A DNA stretch of 64,000 nt from an uncultured Flavobacteriales bacterium (GCA_938085425.1 CALKGQ010000002.1:1-64000); one strand, 5' to 3'. Positions 1-8,651 are shown, counted from the stretch's first letter. Numbers and translations are program-made. The notes: generated by a model not told the origin, from the sequence alone.

Positions 1-900
1 TCACTTGCTTCGCAGGCCATTGCCCTTGGCGACGCGGACATTGTGGTGGCGGGAGGCATGGAGAACATGAGTTCTGTGCCGCACTACTTGGACGGAAGGA
101 GCGGGGTCAAGTTTGGCAACGTCAAGGTCCAAGATGGCATGTTGCTGGACGGCTTGACCGACGTGTACAATGCCACCCACATGGGGGTCTCGGCAGAGCT
201 ATGTGCAAGAGAAAACAACATCAGTCGCGAAGCGCAAGATGCCTTTGCGGTGGAAAGCTATCGCAGGGCCACACAAGCGTGGGAGTCTGGACACTTTGAC
301 AAGGAGGTCGTGCCTGTGGCCGTCCCCCAAAGAAGAGGCGACGACATCGTGGTCTCATGTGACGAAGAGCACACGAATGTCCGATTGGACAAGATCCCCA
401 AGTTGCGGCCTGCCTTCGACAAAGAGGGGTCGGTGACTGCCGCGAACGCCTCCACGCTCAACGATGGCGCGTCTGCCCTTGTGCTGGCTTCGGAAGGAGC
501 CGTCCAAAAGTGGGGCCTCGCACCACTTGCCAAAATCGTGGCCACGGCTGACGCTGCACAAGCCCCAGAATGGTTCACGACGGCGCCTTCCTTGGCTTTG
601 CCCAAAGCGTTGTCCAAGGCCGGTCTCGAGAACAAAGACATCGACCTGTGGGAATTGAACGAAGCCTTCAGCGTTGTGGGCATTGCCAACAACCAAGCGT
701 TGGGGCTCGACCCTGAGCGTGTGAACGTCAATGGAGGGGCTGTGGCCTTGGGGCATCCCTTGGGCTCGAGCGGATCTCGCATTGTGGTGACCTTGGTGCA
801 CGCCCTGCATCAGCGGGGCATGCGCCGTGGTGCCGCAGGCATCTGCAATGGAGGTGGAGGAGCTTCTGCGTTGGTCTTGGAAACCGTTGACGTCTCTTGA
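1..900 (+). CDS. Acetyl-CoA C-acyltransferase (thiolase), 3' part only
   Basis: The gene runs in from the left edge in frame 1, so the start and the nucleophilic-cysteine region are missing. The visible 299 residues match the thiolase family: VVAGGMENMS near the edge, then NEAF (asparagine/glutamate of the active site), GGAVALGHPLGSSG with the catalytic histidine, and the C-terminal CNGGGG box with the acid/base cysteine. Thiolases cleave 3-ketoacyl-CoA with CoA in beta-oxidation, or run in reverse to make acetoacetyl-CoA. The nearby 3-hydroxyacyl-CoA dehydrogenase and the dienoyl-CoA reductase-like gene at the other end of the window favour a degradative role. The next gene starts one base after the stop, so the two are probably cotranscribed. 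Substrate chain length cannot be read from this fragment. Confidence 0.95.
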   Translation, partial: SLASQAIALGDADIVVAGGMENMSSVPHYLDGRSGVKFGNVKVQDGMLLDGLTDVYNATHMGVSAELCARENNISREAQDAFAVESYRRATQAWESGHFDKEVVPVAVPQRRGDDIVVSCDEEHTNVRLDKIPKLRPAFDKEGSVTAANASTLNDGASALVLASEGAVQKWGLAPLAKIVATADAAQAPEWFTTAPSLALPKALSKAGLENKDIDLWELNEAFSVVGIANNQALGLDPERVNVNGGAVALGHPLGSSGSRIVVTLVHALHQRGMRRGAAGICNGGGGASALVLETVDVS

Positions 901-901
901 G

Positions 902-1645
902 ATGACCACCGAATTTTGGTGCCATCTGAGCCACGTGCCCTTGCGGGCGGAACCTTCGGACCGTGCCGAATGCGTGAACGAGGTGTTGGCAGGTGAGAAA
1001 GTCCAAATCCGCCAAAAGGGCAGGGGCCACTGGGTGCAAGTCGCACTGCCCGATGGATACATGGGCTGGATGGACGACCGTCAACTGAGGCCCGTGACCA
1101 AGGAATGGATGGGCCAGACCCTTTGCTTGTCCGCACTCAGCTCTTCATGGAGCGGGGTGGCTGGAGGTGCTTTGCCGGCAGGCGCCGTGGTTCGTATCGA
1201 CCAAGGCAAGTGGATGCTGGGAGAGGACGAGGTCGCACCAATGTCCGAGACTCCGGCTGCATGGGCCGGGGACATGTGGCAATGGGCGGAGGCCATGAAA
1301 GGCGTTCCCTACCATTGGGGAGGCAGGTCCGGATGGGGGATGGACTGCAGTGGACTCGTGCAATTGGCCGCCAGGCTTTGCGGCGTGGAGGTGCCGCGAG
1401 ATGCAAGCCAACAAGTGAAATCTGGTGCGCTTGTGCAGCTCCAAGAGGTGGCCATCAATGACGTGGCCTTTTTTGAGAATGCAGAGGGTTCCATCACCCA
1501 CGTGGGCCTATGCGATGGCCAAGGCCACATCCTTCATGCCTCAGGCGAAGTGCGTCAGGACCGTCTGGTGGATGGCCACATCCTACGGCAAGAAGACGAC
1601 AAGCCTTCTCACAAGCTGGCTTGCATCCGTCGTTGGGGTCATTGA
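902..1645 (+). CDS. C40-family (NlpC/P60) peptidase with N-terminal SH3-like region
   Basis: This 247-residue protein has a two-part architecture. Residues 1-115 look like bacterial SH3 repeats (for example GHWVQVALPDGYMGWM). Residues 125-247 form an NlpC/P60 domain with catalytic Cys149 in GMDCSGLVQ, His200 in ITHVGL and a third polar residue, His212, in ILHASGE. Family members cut D-glutamyl-meso-diaminopimelate bonds in peptidoglycan stem peptides. I chose the ATG one base after the thiolase stop. A longer reading from 827 would overlap the thiolase and adds only residues that do not look like protein. No signal peptide is visible from this start, so the enzyme may act on recycled muropeptides in the cytoplasm. 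The 3' end overlaps the convergent dehydrogenase gene by 7 bp. Confidence 0.9.
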   Translation: MTTEFWCHLSHVPLRAEPSDRAECVNEVLAGEKVQIRQKGRGHWVQVALPDGYMGWMDDRQLRPVTKEWMGQTLCLSALSSSWSGVAGGALPAGAVVRIDQGKWMLGEDEVAPMSETPAAWAGDMWQWAEAMKGVPYHWGGRSGWGMDCSGLVQLAARLCGVEVPRDASQQVKSGALVQLQEVAINDVAFFENAEGSITHVGLCDGQGHILHASGEVRQDRLVDGHILRQEDDKPSHKLACIRRWGH

Positions 1646-2796
1646 AAGAAGGACTTTCCCGATTGGGCCATGTCCCTGAGCAAGGGAGAGCATCGGTAAC
1701 GCTCTTCCCCGTAGCGACCGCGCAATTCATCCATGTGGGCCACCACATGCTGGAATCCACGTTCCTCCGCCCATGCGAGCAAGCCCTTGGGATAGTTCAC
1801 GCCCTTTTGCATGGCCACGTCTACATCATGTGCCGAAGCCACTTGCCAAAAAACAGCGTCCACGGCCTCGTTCATGAGCATGGCCAAAATCCGGTCTGCC
1901 ACCCCTTGTTTTGGTTGGCCCTCTGTGCCCACTTTTTTCTTGCCGTCGTACGCATAAAAACCCCGGCCGGATTTTTGACCAAGCCATCCGGCTGCCACCA
2001 ATTGACGTTGAACATGGCTGGGACGGTAGCGAGGGTCCCCATAAAAAGCTTCATGCACGGTGGATGTGACGGCATGGTTCACGTCGTGGCCAATCAGGTC
2101 CATGAGCTCAAACGGACCCATTCTGAATCCAACCTCGCGCATGGAGGCGTCGATGTCCGCCACTGAAGCCAACCCTTCTTCATGGATCCGCAAGGCTTCA
2201 CTGTAAAAAGGCCTGGCCACGCGGTTGACAATGAACCCCGGGGTGTCTTTGGCCACTGCAGGGGCCTTGCCCCAAGCCCTCATGTTGGCCACGGCGTGTT
2301 CCACGAGGTCGGGATTGGTTTGCAGTGCGGGGATGACTTCCACCAATGCCATCAAAGGGGCTGGATTGAAAAAGTGCAGCCCCAACACCCTGTTGGGGTG
2401 GTCACATGCCTGTGCCAAGGCGGTGACAGAAAGGGAAGAGGTGTTGGTGGCCAAAACAGCCTCCTCCGAGAGGATGCCTTCAAGCGCCTTGAACAAATCA
2501 CTCTTGGCTTGCAACTGCTCCACAATGGCTTCAATCACGAGGTCGCACCCCTTCACATCCACCAAGTCGGTTGTTCTTCGGATTCGTCCCTGGGTTGCAG
2601 CGGCCTCTTCAGATGTCCTGCGGCCTTTCTCCACCAATCGATCCATGACGCGGGCCAACTGATCTTTGCTTCGTTCCAAGGCCTTGTGATGTGCATCCAC
2701 AAGGACGACCTCACATCCAGCTTCCGCCGCGATTTGTGCCATTCCACTCCCCATGGTCCCTGCACCAACAATGCCTACTGTTTTCCATTGGTTCAT
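1639..2796 (-). CDS. 3-hydroxyacyl-CoA dehydrogenase (PaaH/HBD-like)
   Basis: The 385-residue protein starts with an NAD-binding Rossmann fold (glycines 11, 13 and 16 in GAGTMGSG). It continues with NTSSLSVT and the family hallmark GLHFFNPAPLM, followed by two copies of the C-terminal 3HCDH domain. The length fits the two-domain PaaH type rather than the 282-residue Hbd. It should oxidise 3-hydroxyacyl-CoA to 3-ketoacyl-CoA with NAD+, the step before thiolase. The gene converges on the thiolase/NlpC pair. Start: a longer frame extends to 2898, but the residues before MNQWKTVGIVGAG are not family-like, and a TACCTTCG box lies exactly 4 nt upstream of this ATG. Confidence 0.95.
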   Translation of the reverse strand: MNQWKTVGIVGAGTMGSGMAQIAAEAGCEVVLVDAHHKALERSKDQLARVMDRLVEKGRRTSEEAAATQGRIRRTTDLVDVKGCDLVIEAIVEQLQAKSDLFKALEGILSEEAVLATNTSSLSVTALAQACDHPNRVLGLHFFNPAPLMALVEVIPALQTNPDLVEHAVANMRAWGKAPAVAKDTPGFIVNRVARPFYSEALRIHEEGLASVADIDASMREVGFRMGPFELMDLIGHDVNHAVTSTVHEAFYGDPRYRPSHVQRQLVAAGWLGQKSGRGFYAYDGKKKVGTEGQPKQGVADRILAMLMNEAVDAVFWQVASAHDVDVAMQKGVNYPKGLLAWAEERGFQHVVAHMDELRGRYGEERYRCSPLLRDMAQSGKSFFQ

Positions 2797-2800
2797 GCTG

Positions 2801-2808
2801 CGAAGGTA
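2801..2808 (-). promoter_or_regulatory. -7 promoter box TACCTTCG, 4 nt before the dehydrogenase ATG
   Basis: On the minus strand the sequence reads TACCTTCG-CAGC-ATG. This is one base from the Bacteroidota -7 consensus TAnnTTTG and places the inferred transcription start on or next to the ATG. It is one of a recurring set described in the findings. No clear -33 TTG was found. Confidence 0.45.
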
Positions 2809-2890
2809 ATCCCATCTGCGAACGTGCATTGACTGATGACATCCACAAAATCGAGGCTTCCCCTTCAGACATGTCGATGAATTTGGCGCC

Positions 2891-3187
2891 ATGACCAATC
2901 GATCCCATCATCCATCAGGGTGGACCAGAGAAAAGTGGAGTGTCAAAAAGCGCCTGGACAAGAACAGGGCACTCCTGAAAGCCTGGCGTTGTTCGTCTTC
3001 AACGCCCCCCTATGAACCAAAGGTGTGCGAAGGAGGAGCCACTTGGCTCGCGCAGCGTGGGTATGACTTTGCCTACCACACCCATGTGGAGCCCCTTCCG
3101 GATGGAAGGCTTCGTGTGATGTGTTTTGACGAAGGCTATGTTTTGAATGGTGGGGACATTTCTCCCTGCCAGGATCAGGAGTCCTGA
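2891..3187 (+). CDS. Conserved-looking hypothetical protein, 98 aa
   Basis: I do not recognise a family. The protein has a basic N-terminal half (WSVKKRLDKNRALLKAWR) and a compact C-terminal half (GYDFAYHTHVEPLPDGRLR, then FDEGYVLNGGDISPC) with the look of a small folded domain. It has no membrane segment or signal peptide. Reasons to believe it: third codon positions are mostly G or C as in neighbouring genes, it fills the space between a divergent gene on the left and a convergent helicase gene that ends 2 bp away, and a near-match promoter box (TGAATTTG) lies 5 nt before the ATG. Residual doubt concerns whether it is expressed. Confidence 0.6.
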   Translation: MTNRSHHPSGWTREKWSVKKRLDKNRALLKAWRCSSSTPPYEPKVCEGGATWLAQRGYDFAYHTHVEPLPDGRLRVMCFDEGYVLNGGDISPCQDQES

Positions 3188-3188
3188 G

Positions 3189-4469
3189 TCAACGGCGGCG
3201 CTTGCTGCGTTTGTTGCCCTCTCCTTTGCGCTTTTTCTCGTGAAAGGCACCCTGGTAGGTGGGGTCTGCCTTCTTGCGCTGGAAATCAATCGTCCGTGCC
3301 ATGGTTTTGGCTTCCCATGGCGGGGTGGCTGCCTCTTCTACCTGGTCGGGAAAGGACATGGATTCGGGGCGGTTGCCCTTGGGCAAGCGCTCGAGGATTC
3401 TTCCGAGCGCCACTTCATCCGTGGGGTCCACCATGGTGTACGCCACTCCCGAGCGGTCGGCACGTCCTGTGCGTCCAATGCGGTGCACGTAGTCGTCAGA
3501 CATCCTTGGCACGGTGAAATTCACGACGACCTCTGTTTCTGGGACGTCAATGCCACGGCTGCTGACATCCGTGCTCACCAAGACCCTCACGTCGCCTTGT
3601 CGAAATTGGGACATCGCAGCGAGCCGGGTGTGTTGCGCTTTGTTGGAATGGATCTCCGCCACTTGACCCGGCAGCACCTTTTCAAGCGCTTGACGGATTT
3701 TGCGTGCATCGTCTTTGGTTCGGACAAAGACAAGAGCACGTGAGTCCACATGCTTGCCGCAAAGCCAAAAAGAAAGCAGGTTCAGCTTGGTTTGAATGTT
3801 GGGCACCTTCACCATGAATTGGTCCACTGAAGCCACTGGGGTGCCTTCTGGGGCCACCTCAATGCGGGACGGCCAAAGCAAAAACTCATCGGCCAGGGAT
3901 TCGACACGCTGCGGAAAAGTGGCACTGAAGAGGAGGTTCTGACGCTTCCTTGGCAGCACTTCAAGCATGTCCCGGAGCTGTGGCATGAAGCCCATGTCCA
4001 TCATGCGGTCGGCCTCGTCAAGAACCAAGGAGTGCAACTTGTTGAGCACCAGCGCGCCCTTCAGGTAAAGTTCCATGAACCTTCCTGGCGTGGCGACCAC
4101 AATGTCGGTGCCTTCTGCAAGGCTTGCGATTTGCGTCTTGGGGCCTACGCCGCCCACCAAGGTCAAAGCACGGAGGTCTGTGTGCGCCGCAAACGACATC
4201 ACGGCAGCGTGCACCTGAAACGCCAACTCTTTGGTCGGCACCAAAATGGCAATTCGAGGCGCCCCATCCTGACGGCCCTTGGCCTTTTGAAGCAAAGGCA
4301 GCACGTAGGCTGCGGTCTTTCCCGTTCCTGTTTGCGCCACCCCAATCAGGTCTTGCCCTGCAAGGATCCTCGGAATGGCTTGCACTTGGATGGGGGTGGG
4401 GACAGTGTACCCGAGATCCTCCACGGCACGGAGAAACTGACGTTTCAATTTGAGGTCCTCGAATGACAT
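3189..4469 (-). CDS. DEAD-box ATP-dependent RNA helicase (RhlE-like)
   Basis: The 426-residue protein carries the full helicase core in order: the Q motif PTPIQ, Walker A AQTGTGKT, PTKELAFQ, TPGRF, the DEAD box in LDEADRM, SAT in LLFSATFP, then domain 2 with STDVSSRGIDVP and HRIGRTGR. A basic tail (KKRKGEGNKRSKRRR) probably adds nonspecific RNA binding. Proteins of this type unwind short RNA duplexes in ribosome assembly and mRNA decay. The gene is monocistronic and divergent from the acyltransferase gene 33 bp away. The minus strand reads TACCTTTG-ACGT-ATG at the start, so the message is probably leaderless. The exact subfamily (RhlE, SrmB or CsdA) is not settled. Confidence 0.95.
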   Translation of the reverse strand: MSFEDLKLKRQFLRAVEDLGYTVPTPIQVQAIPRILAGQDLIGVAQTGTGKTAAYVLPLLQKAKGRQDGAPRIAILVPTKELAFQVHAAVMSFAAHTDLRALTLVGGVGPKTQIASLAEGTDIVVATPGRFMELYLKGALVLNKLHSLVLDEADRMMDMGFMPQLRDMLEVLPRKRQNLLFSATFPQRVESLADEFLLWPSRIEVAPEGTPVASVDQFMVKVPNIQTKLNLLSFWLCGKHVDSRALVFVRTKDDARKIRQALEKVLPGQVAEIHSNKAQHTRLAAMSQFRQGDVRVLVSTDVSSRGIDVPETEVVVNFTVPRMSDDYVHRIGRTGRADRSGVAYTMVDPTDEVALGRILERLPKGNRPESMSFPDQVEEAATPPWEAKTMARTIDFQRKKADPTYQGAFHEKKRKGEGNKRSKRRR

Positions 4470-4473
4470 ACGT

Positions 4474-4481
4474 CAAAGGTA
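4474..4481 (-). promoter_or_regulatory. -7 promoter box TACCTTTG, 4 nt before the helicase ATG
   Basis: A perfect TAnnTTTG match on the minus strand, separated from the helicase start codon by ACGT only. It is a member of the leaderless-start set. It lies back-to-back with a weaker box for the divergent gene. Confidence 0.55.
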
Positions 4482-4491
4482 GTCGCCATCC

Positions 4492-4498
4492 TATCTTG
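4492..4498 (+). promoter_or_regulatory. Near-match -7 box TATCTTG before the acyltransferase ATG
   Basis: The plus strand reads TATCTTG-CGGC-ATG, one T short of TAnnTTTG but with the same 4-nt spacing to the ATG and the same CGGC spacer as the transketolase gene at 35791. Only 10 bp separate it from the opposing helicase box. Confidence 0.3.
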
Positions 4499-4502
4499 CG
4501 GC

Positions 4503-5651
4503 ATGGCATCCGATGATGTGAATCACACAGGGTTTGAAGACATGGCCCCTTTGAAGGGCGAAAAGGCGCGTTTGGCGCTGAATGCACTATCGCATGCACG
4601 TGATTGGGGCGGTGAATTGTCAAGGCTGGTTCCACGAGAAGAGGCGGAACGCTTGGCGACACTGTGGAAGGATGTTCAAGATGTCACCGCATTTCAGGGC
4701 GAGGTGGTGAAGCCGTTTCTCGAAGCGCTGGCCAGCCAAACCACCGATGGTTTTCAATGGAGTCAAGATGCTGGGGCCCTCGAGGCTGGAAGGTTGTTCT
4801 TGAGCAACCACCGCGACATTGTGCTCGATCCTTCCTTCATCAACATGGTGCTTCTTGGGGAAGGACATCGGGCCACGGAAATTGGCATTGGTTCCAACTT
4901 GTTGAAATCCCCTTGGGTCGATGCCCTCGTTCGGCTCAACCGCTGCTTTGTGGTGGAACGATCTGGATCAGCGCGAGAGAGATATGCCCACAGCCTTCGG
5001 ACTGCCGCCTACATTCAGCATGTTGTGGCCCAAGGTCAACCTGTGTGGCTCGCCCACCGGGAAGGTCGGGCCAAGGACGGCATGGACACCACAGCCCCTG
5101 CACTGGTGAGGACCCTTTCCAAGGGAGGAGACGAGGACACATGGAATGATTTGGCGGTGTCGCCTACTTCTTTGAGTTATGAGTGGGACCCATGCGATGC
5201 CATGAAGATCCATGAATTGCTTTCTGTGGAAGTGGGAGGCTCTTACGACAAGGAAGTGGGAGAGGACGAGCGGTCCATGTGGATGGGACTGGCGGGAGGC
5301 AAGGGAAGGGTGCACTTCCACTTTGGCGCACCACTGGCATGGCAGACCGGACCACAAGGTGAAAAGCAAGAGAAGTGGATGGCCCAAAAAATGGACGCGC
5401 GCCTCATGGATGGCATGAAGCTCTGGCCCAATCAGAGGCTTTGTGCGGAGTGGCTTGGTTTGTCCTCAGAGATTGCCCACCAAGCCCCAAAGGCCAACGA
5501 TATGGAACGTGCTGCTTGGCAAAGCCGTTTTGAAGAAGTGACCCAAGCGATGAAGGAGAAGGGTTGGTCCAAGGAGCAAGCGTCAAGGATGTGGTGCAAG
5601 GTGATGTCAGCCCCCCTGGTCCATCGACATGGCCTGCTGCAGCAAGGCTGA
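4503..5651 (+). CDS. PlsC-like glycerolipid acyltransferase family protein
   Basis: The 382-residue protein has an acyltransferase signature NHRDIVLD near residue 100 (the NHxxxxD catalytic motif). Further on, AHREGRAKDG occupies the place of the usual FPEGTRS substrate-binding motif. The roughly 100-residue N-terminal extension and the long C-terminal region set it apart from the short PlsC at 61658. It resembles the large 1-acylglycerol-3-phosphate acyltransferase-type proteins of Bacteroidota. The acyl acceptor is not certain. No signal peptide or obvious transmembrane helix is visible. The 3' end overlaps the convergent methyltransferase gene by 45 bp. Confidence 0.8.
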   Translation: MASDDVNHTGFEDMAPLKGEKARLALNALSHARDWGGELSRLVPREEAERLATLWKDVQDVTAFQGEVVKPFLEALASQTTDGFQWSQDAGALEAGRLFLSNHRDIVLDPSFINMVLLGEGHRATEIGIGSNLLKSPWVDALVRLNRCFVVERSGSARERYAHSLRTAAYIQHVVAQGQPVWLAHREGRAKDGMDTTAPALVRTLSKGGDEDTWNDLAVSPTSLSYEWDPCDAMKIHELLSVEVGGSYDKEVGEDERSMWMGLAGGKGRVHFHFGAPLAWQTGPQGEKQEKWMAQKMDARLMDGMKLWPNQRLCAEWLGLSSEIAHQAPKANDMERAAWQSRFEEVTQAMKEKGWSKEQASRMWCKVMSAPLVHRHGLLQQG

Positions 5652-6377
5652 CACCGCCACTGCACCTGCCACGGAGGCATTGAGGGATTCTGCGCGACCT
5701 GCCCCGGGGATGGACAAAATGTCGTGGCAAGCGGCCTTGACCTCTTGCGACATCCCATGCGACTCCGACCCGACCACCAAAAGCGTGGGAAGCTCCGAAG
5801 GGGCTTGGGTGTGCAAATCGTTTCCGCCTGCGTCAAGGCCGGCCACACGGCTCCGCCAATCTTCGGGCAAATCCTTGAGGTTTTGAATGCGCAACGGCAC
5901 ATGGAAGGTCGACCCCATGGCGCTTTGGACTGCCTTGGGGCCAAATGGATCGGCCGTGGCTGAACTCAACACGACTCCTGCGAGGCCAAACCAATCGGCC
6001 ACACGGATCAAGGTGCCCACATTTCCGGGATCGTTGATGTCGTCGAGGTAGAGCCACAGGCCCGGAGAGTGGGAAGAGGGATCTGGCATGTGGGCCACGG
6101 CCAACAGACCAGGCGCTGTTTTGAGCGCGGACATCATCTCCATGTCTTTGGCGGAGACTGAGACGAACTCTACGCCGGTGGACGCCTCTTGCAATGAAGT
6201 CAAGGACGCACTTCCTTCATGGTCAGATGTGAAGTAGATTCGTTCCACCTCCCATGCGCTTTGCAGAAGTTCCTCAATGCATTTCACACCTTCCACCACC
6301 ATACGGCGCTTGGCCCAACGTTCGCTGCGGCGTTTGAGGCTCCTGATGTCTTGGCGTCGGGCTTTGTGGATGGCCAT
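5607..6377 (-). CDS. TrmH/SpoU-family RNA 2'-O-methyltransferase
   Basis: The 256-residue protein begins with a basic substrate-binding region (IRSLKRRSERWAKRRMVVEG). It then has the three SPOUT motifs: NDPGNVGTLIRVADWFG (motif 1), LLVVGSESHGMS (motif 2) and IPGAGRAESLNASVAGAVA (motif 3), which build the trefoil-knot SAM site. Family members methylate a ribose 2'-OH in rRNA or tRNA; the target cannot be assigned. The start at 6377 gives the expected N-terminus. The gene is head-to-head with the outer membrane protein gene and the two coding regions probably overlap. Confidence 0.92.
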   Translation of the reverse strand: MAIHKARRQDIRSLKRRSERWAKRRMVVEGVKCIEELLQSAWEVERIYFTSDHEGSASLTSLQEASTGVEFVSVSAKDMEMMSALKTAPGLLAVAHMPDPSSHSPGLWLYLDDINDPGNVGTLIRVADWFGLAGVVLSSATADPFGPKAVQSAMGSTFHVPLRIQNLKDLPEDWRSRVAGLDAGGNDLHTQAPSELPTLLVVGSESHGMSQEVKAACHDILSIPGAGRAESLNASVAGAVAVSALLQQAMSMDQGG

Positions 6378-8565
6378 GGTGGCCGCAAGTTACGCAGTGG
6401 GACAGACTGCATGTGCACAAGAAGACCTCCCTTCTCTGTCATGGGTGCAAACGAACCTCCACCGAGGGTCGTACGAAGGCGATCCTCCATCGCGCGAGCT
6501 ATGGGATGAATGGGAAGACATGCTCCCTGTCAAGCCTTTGAAGCTGTCTTTGGGGGAGAAATTGCTGGGCAAGAAACCCGCTCAGGGAACCAACCGTCTC
6601 CCCACGGCTCAAGCCCAGTTCAAGAACGCAAGGGCCCTTCAAAATCGGTTGCATTTGGCAGGATGGTTGGAGGCTGATGTTCAATCCAGTTGGAAAGAGA
6701 TGAAGCGTGGAGCCGCCCTTGAACTTCATGTCATCTTGGGCCGACGTTGGCACGTGGCAGGCATCACGTGGGACCTCAAAGCCACTGGCCTTGGTGCGAG
6801 TGAACTTCAATTGCCTCTTCAAAAAGGATTGCCGTTTGCGCAAGATTTGTTGCGCGATGCCCAAGATCTTTTGGCGTCCCAGATCCAACGCTCCGGGCGG
6901 GCAACGTTCCACTCGGGACTTGTTGCATTCAAAGCCGACACCTTGGGAAGGTCCGATCGACATGAAGTTTGGCTGACCGTGGAAGCCCTGCCTTGGCATG
7001 CCGAAGCCGCGGAGTGGCACGACCCTTCTTTGCCCAACGATTCGATGGGCAACCGGCCTCACCCCAAGGTGGAGTTTGGCCACATCACCTGGGAGGGACA
7101 AGCCCCCTCCGGCCCAGATGCCATTGGCAGGCTACGTCCAGATGTATGGCGACATTTGGTCGACCTGAAACCCCAGAAGATCTACTCCCCAGAAGCACTT
7201 TCCAAGACCATCCAAGGCTTTCAATCCCTCTCAAGTGTGGCACAGGTGCAAATGGAGAAAACGTTTCGAATGGAGGGGGAGGAAGTGCTCATGGACGTGG
7301 ACGTCCAAATCCAACAGAGACCGTCACACGATGTGGGGTTTGAATTGGATTTGGTTCGGAACGATGCCCGTTATGGACCCAAATTGGGCACCTCCGTGGT
7401 GCACTTCAACCCACGGGGTTGGGGCGCAAAGAATACGCTTGAATTTGGGTTTGGCTATGTGGCGGTGGCACCCTTCGTGACCCTTTCAAGGGACAACTTC
7501 CTGAACAGTGGCGAATGGCATCTCCGCTGGCACAAGGAGCGCCTTGGAATTTGGCCATTGTCCCTGGATGGCATGCGTCCGTCCACCAAGCCCAAATCGG
7601 AATGGGACCTCGGTTGGGACAGAGAGGTTTGGCCAGAATTCACCCGGTCTCAATTCCATGGGAGTTATGAAGTGGTGTGGACAGAGAATCCTACGCGGAA
7701 CTCCCAAGTGGGCCTTCGTCTGGCGGACCTGTCGTTTGTCAACTTGACCAACCGGGACAGCCTGTTTGTGCAATGGCTCAACAACGACGCCAATGACCTT
7801 GTCAAAGCGCGTTTCAACAACCACTTGACACTGGCGTCCGGGGGGTCATGGGAGACAGGGTGGCAGGCTGGCAGCTGGTCAGGGCAAGCCGTGCTTCAGT
7901 CCATGTGGGCAGGCTGGCTTTCTCAGGCTCTGGCATCTCGATTGGCATCAGATGATTCTGAATGGCTTGATCCTGAAAGTGGGGCATGGGTCTTGGCCAA
8001 AGGTGTGCCGTCGATTCAATTTCAACGTCACCAAGGGGTGTTTCAAGGCCGCCTGCCATCTGACAATGGGGCGGCTTGGTCCAAAGCATTCAATGTGAAG
8101 GTGGGTTGGGCTGGCACGGGAGCGAACACACCGGCATTGCCCTTGGAACATTCGTTCTTTGGCGGCGGGGCCAATGGCATCCGCGGATGGCGCATTCGAA
8201 CGCTGGGACCAGGCAATTTGGTGTCCGACGAAGAGACGAGCGCAGTGGTGGGGATTGGGGATGTGAGATTGGATGTCAATGTGGAGTCTCGGTTGAAACT
8301 TGGCCCAACTTGGGGCCTCGCGCTCTTCACAGATGCGGGCAATGTCTGGTTGCACGGGGATGAAGTCCCGGAAGAGGCGCAGTTCGCCTTGGGCAGCATG
8401 GCATGGAGTGCCGGAATGGGGGTGCGGTACGACCTGAGCTTTTTCTTGATCAGGGTGGATGCGGCGCTGCGGATCCACGATCCTGGTCGCCCTGTTGGAA
8501 ACCGTTGGGCGGGACAGGTGCTGCCCAAGGGTGCCGTACACTTGGGCTTGGGGTTGCCCTTTTGA
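6346..8565 (+). CDS. BamA/TamA-family (Omp85) outer membrane protein
   Basis: This is an outer membrane beta-barrel protein of about 739 residues. The C-terminal part holds the Omp85 hallmark FFGGGANGIRGWRIRTLGPG, equivalent to the barrel-lumen RGF/Y motif, and the chain ends in phenylalanine (GLGLPF) as expected for Bam-dependent insertion. The middle region is compatible with POTRA-like domains. I chose ATG 6346 because it gives a signal peptide (MSWRRALWMAMVAASYAVG) with two arginines; ATGs at 6370 and 6376 lack a charged N-region. A cysteine sits near the cleavage site (TACAQ), but the residues before it do not form a normal lipobox. The role is probably assembly or translocation of envelope proteins, by homology. 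Confidence 0.85.
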   Translation: MSWRRALWMAMVAASYAVGQTACAQEDLPSLSWVQTNLHRGSYEGDPPSRELWDEWEDMLPVKPLKLSLGEKLLGKKPAQGTNRLPTAQAQFKNARALQNRLHLAGWLEADVQSSWKEMKRGAALELHVILGRRWHVAGITWDLKATGLGASELQLPLQKGLPFAQDLLRDAQDLLASQIQRSGRATFHSGLVAFKADTLGRSDRHEVWLTVEALPWHAEAAEWHDPSLPNDSMGNRPHPKVEFGHITWEGQAPSGPDAIGRLRPDVWRHLVDLKPQKIYSPEALSKTIQGFQSLSSVAQVQMEKTFRMEGEEVLMDVDVQIQQRPSHDVGFELDLVRNDARYGPKLGTSVVHFNPRGWGAKNTLEFGFGYVAVAPFVTLSRDNFLNSGEWHLRWHKERLGIWPLSLDGMRPSTKPKSEWDLGWDREVWPEFTRSQFHGSYEVVWTENPTRNSQVGLRLADLSFVNLTNRDSLFVQWLNNDANDLVKARFNNHLTLASGGSWETGWQAGSWSGQAVLQSMWAGWLSQALASRLASDDSEWLDPESGAWVLAKGVPSIQFQRHQGVFQGRLPSDNGAAWSKAFNVKVGWAGTGANTPALPLEHSFFGGGANGIRGWRIRTLGPGNLVSDEETSAVVGIGDVRLDVNVESRLKLGPTWGLALFTDAGNVWLHGDEVPEEAQFALGSMAWSAGMGVRYDLSFFLIRVDAALRIHDPGRPVGNRWAGQVLPKGAVHLGLGLPF

Positions 8566-8639
8566 AGCTATCCACGACAAACGATTCAACATCGTGAACA
8601 ACTGCACTTCAAACTGCTTCATTCCCTAGGCGGCCACCA

Positions 8640-8647
8640 TAAATTTG
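8640..8647 (+). promoter_or_regulatory. -7 promoter box TAAATTTG, 4 nt before accD ATG
   Basis: A perfect TAnnTTTG match followed by TGGC and the accD start codon. The inferred transcription start coincides with the ATG. A TTC at 8618-8620, 19 nt upstream, could stand in for the -33 TTG. Confidence 0.55.
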
Positions 8648-8651
8648 TGGC

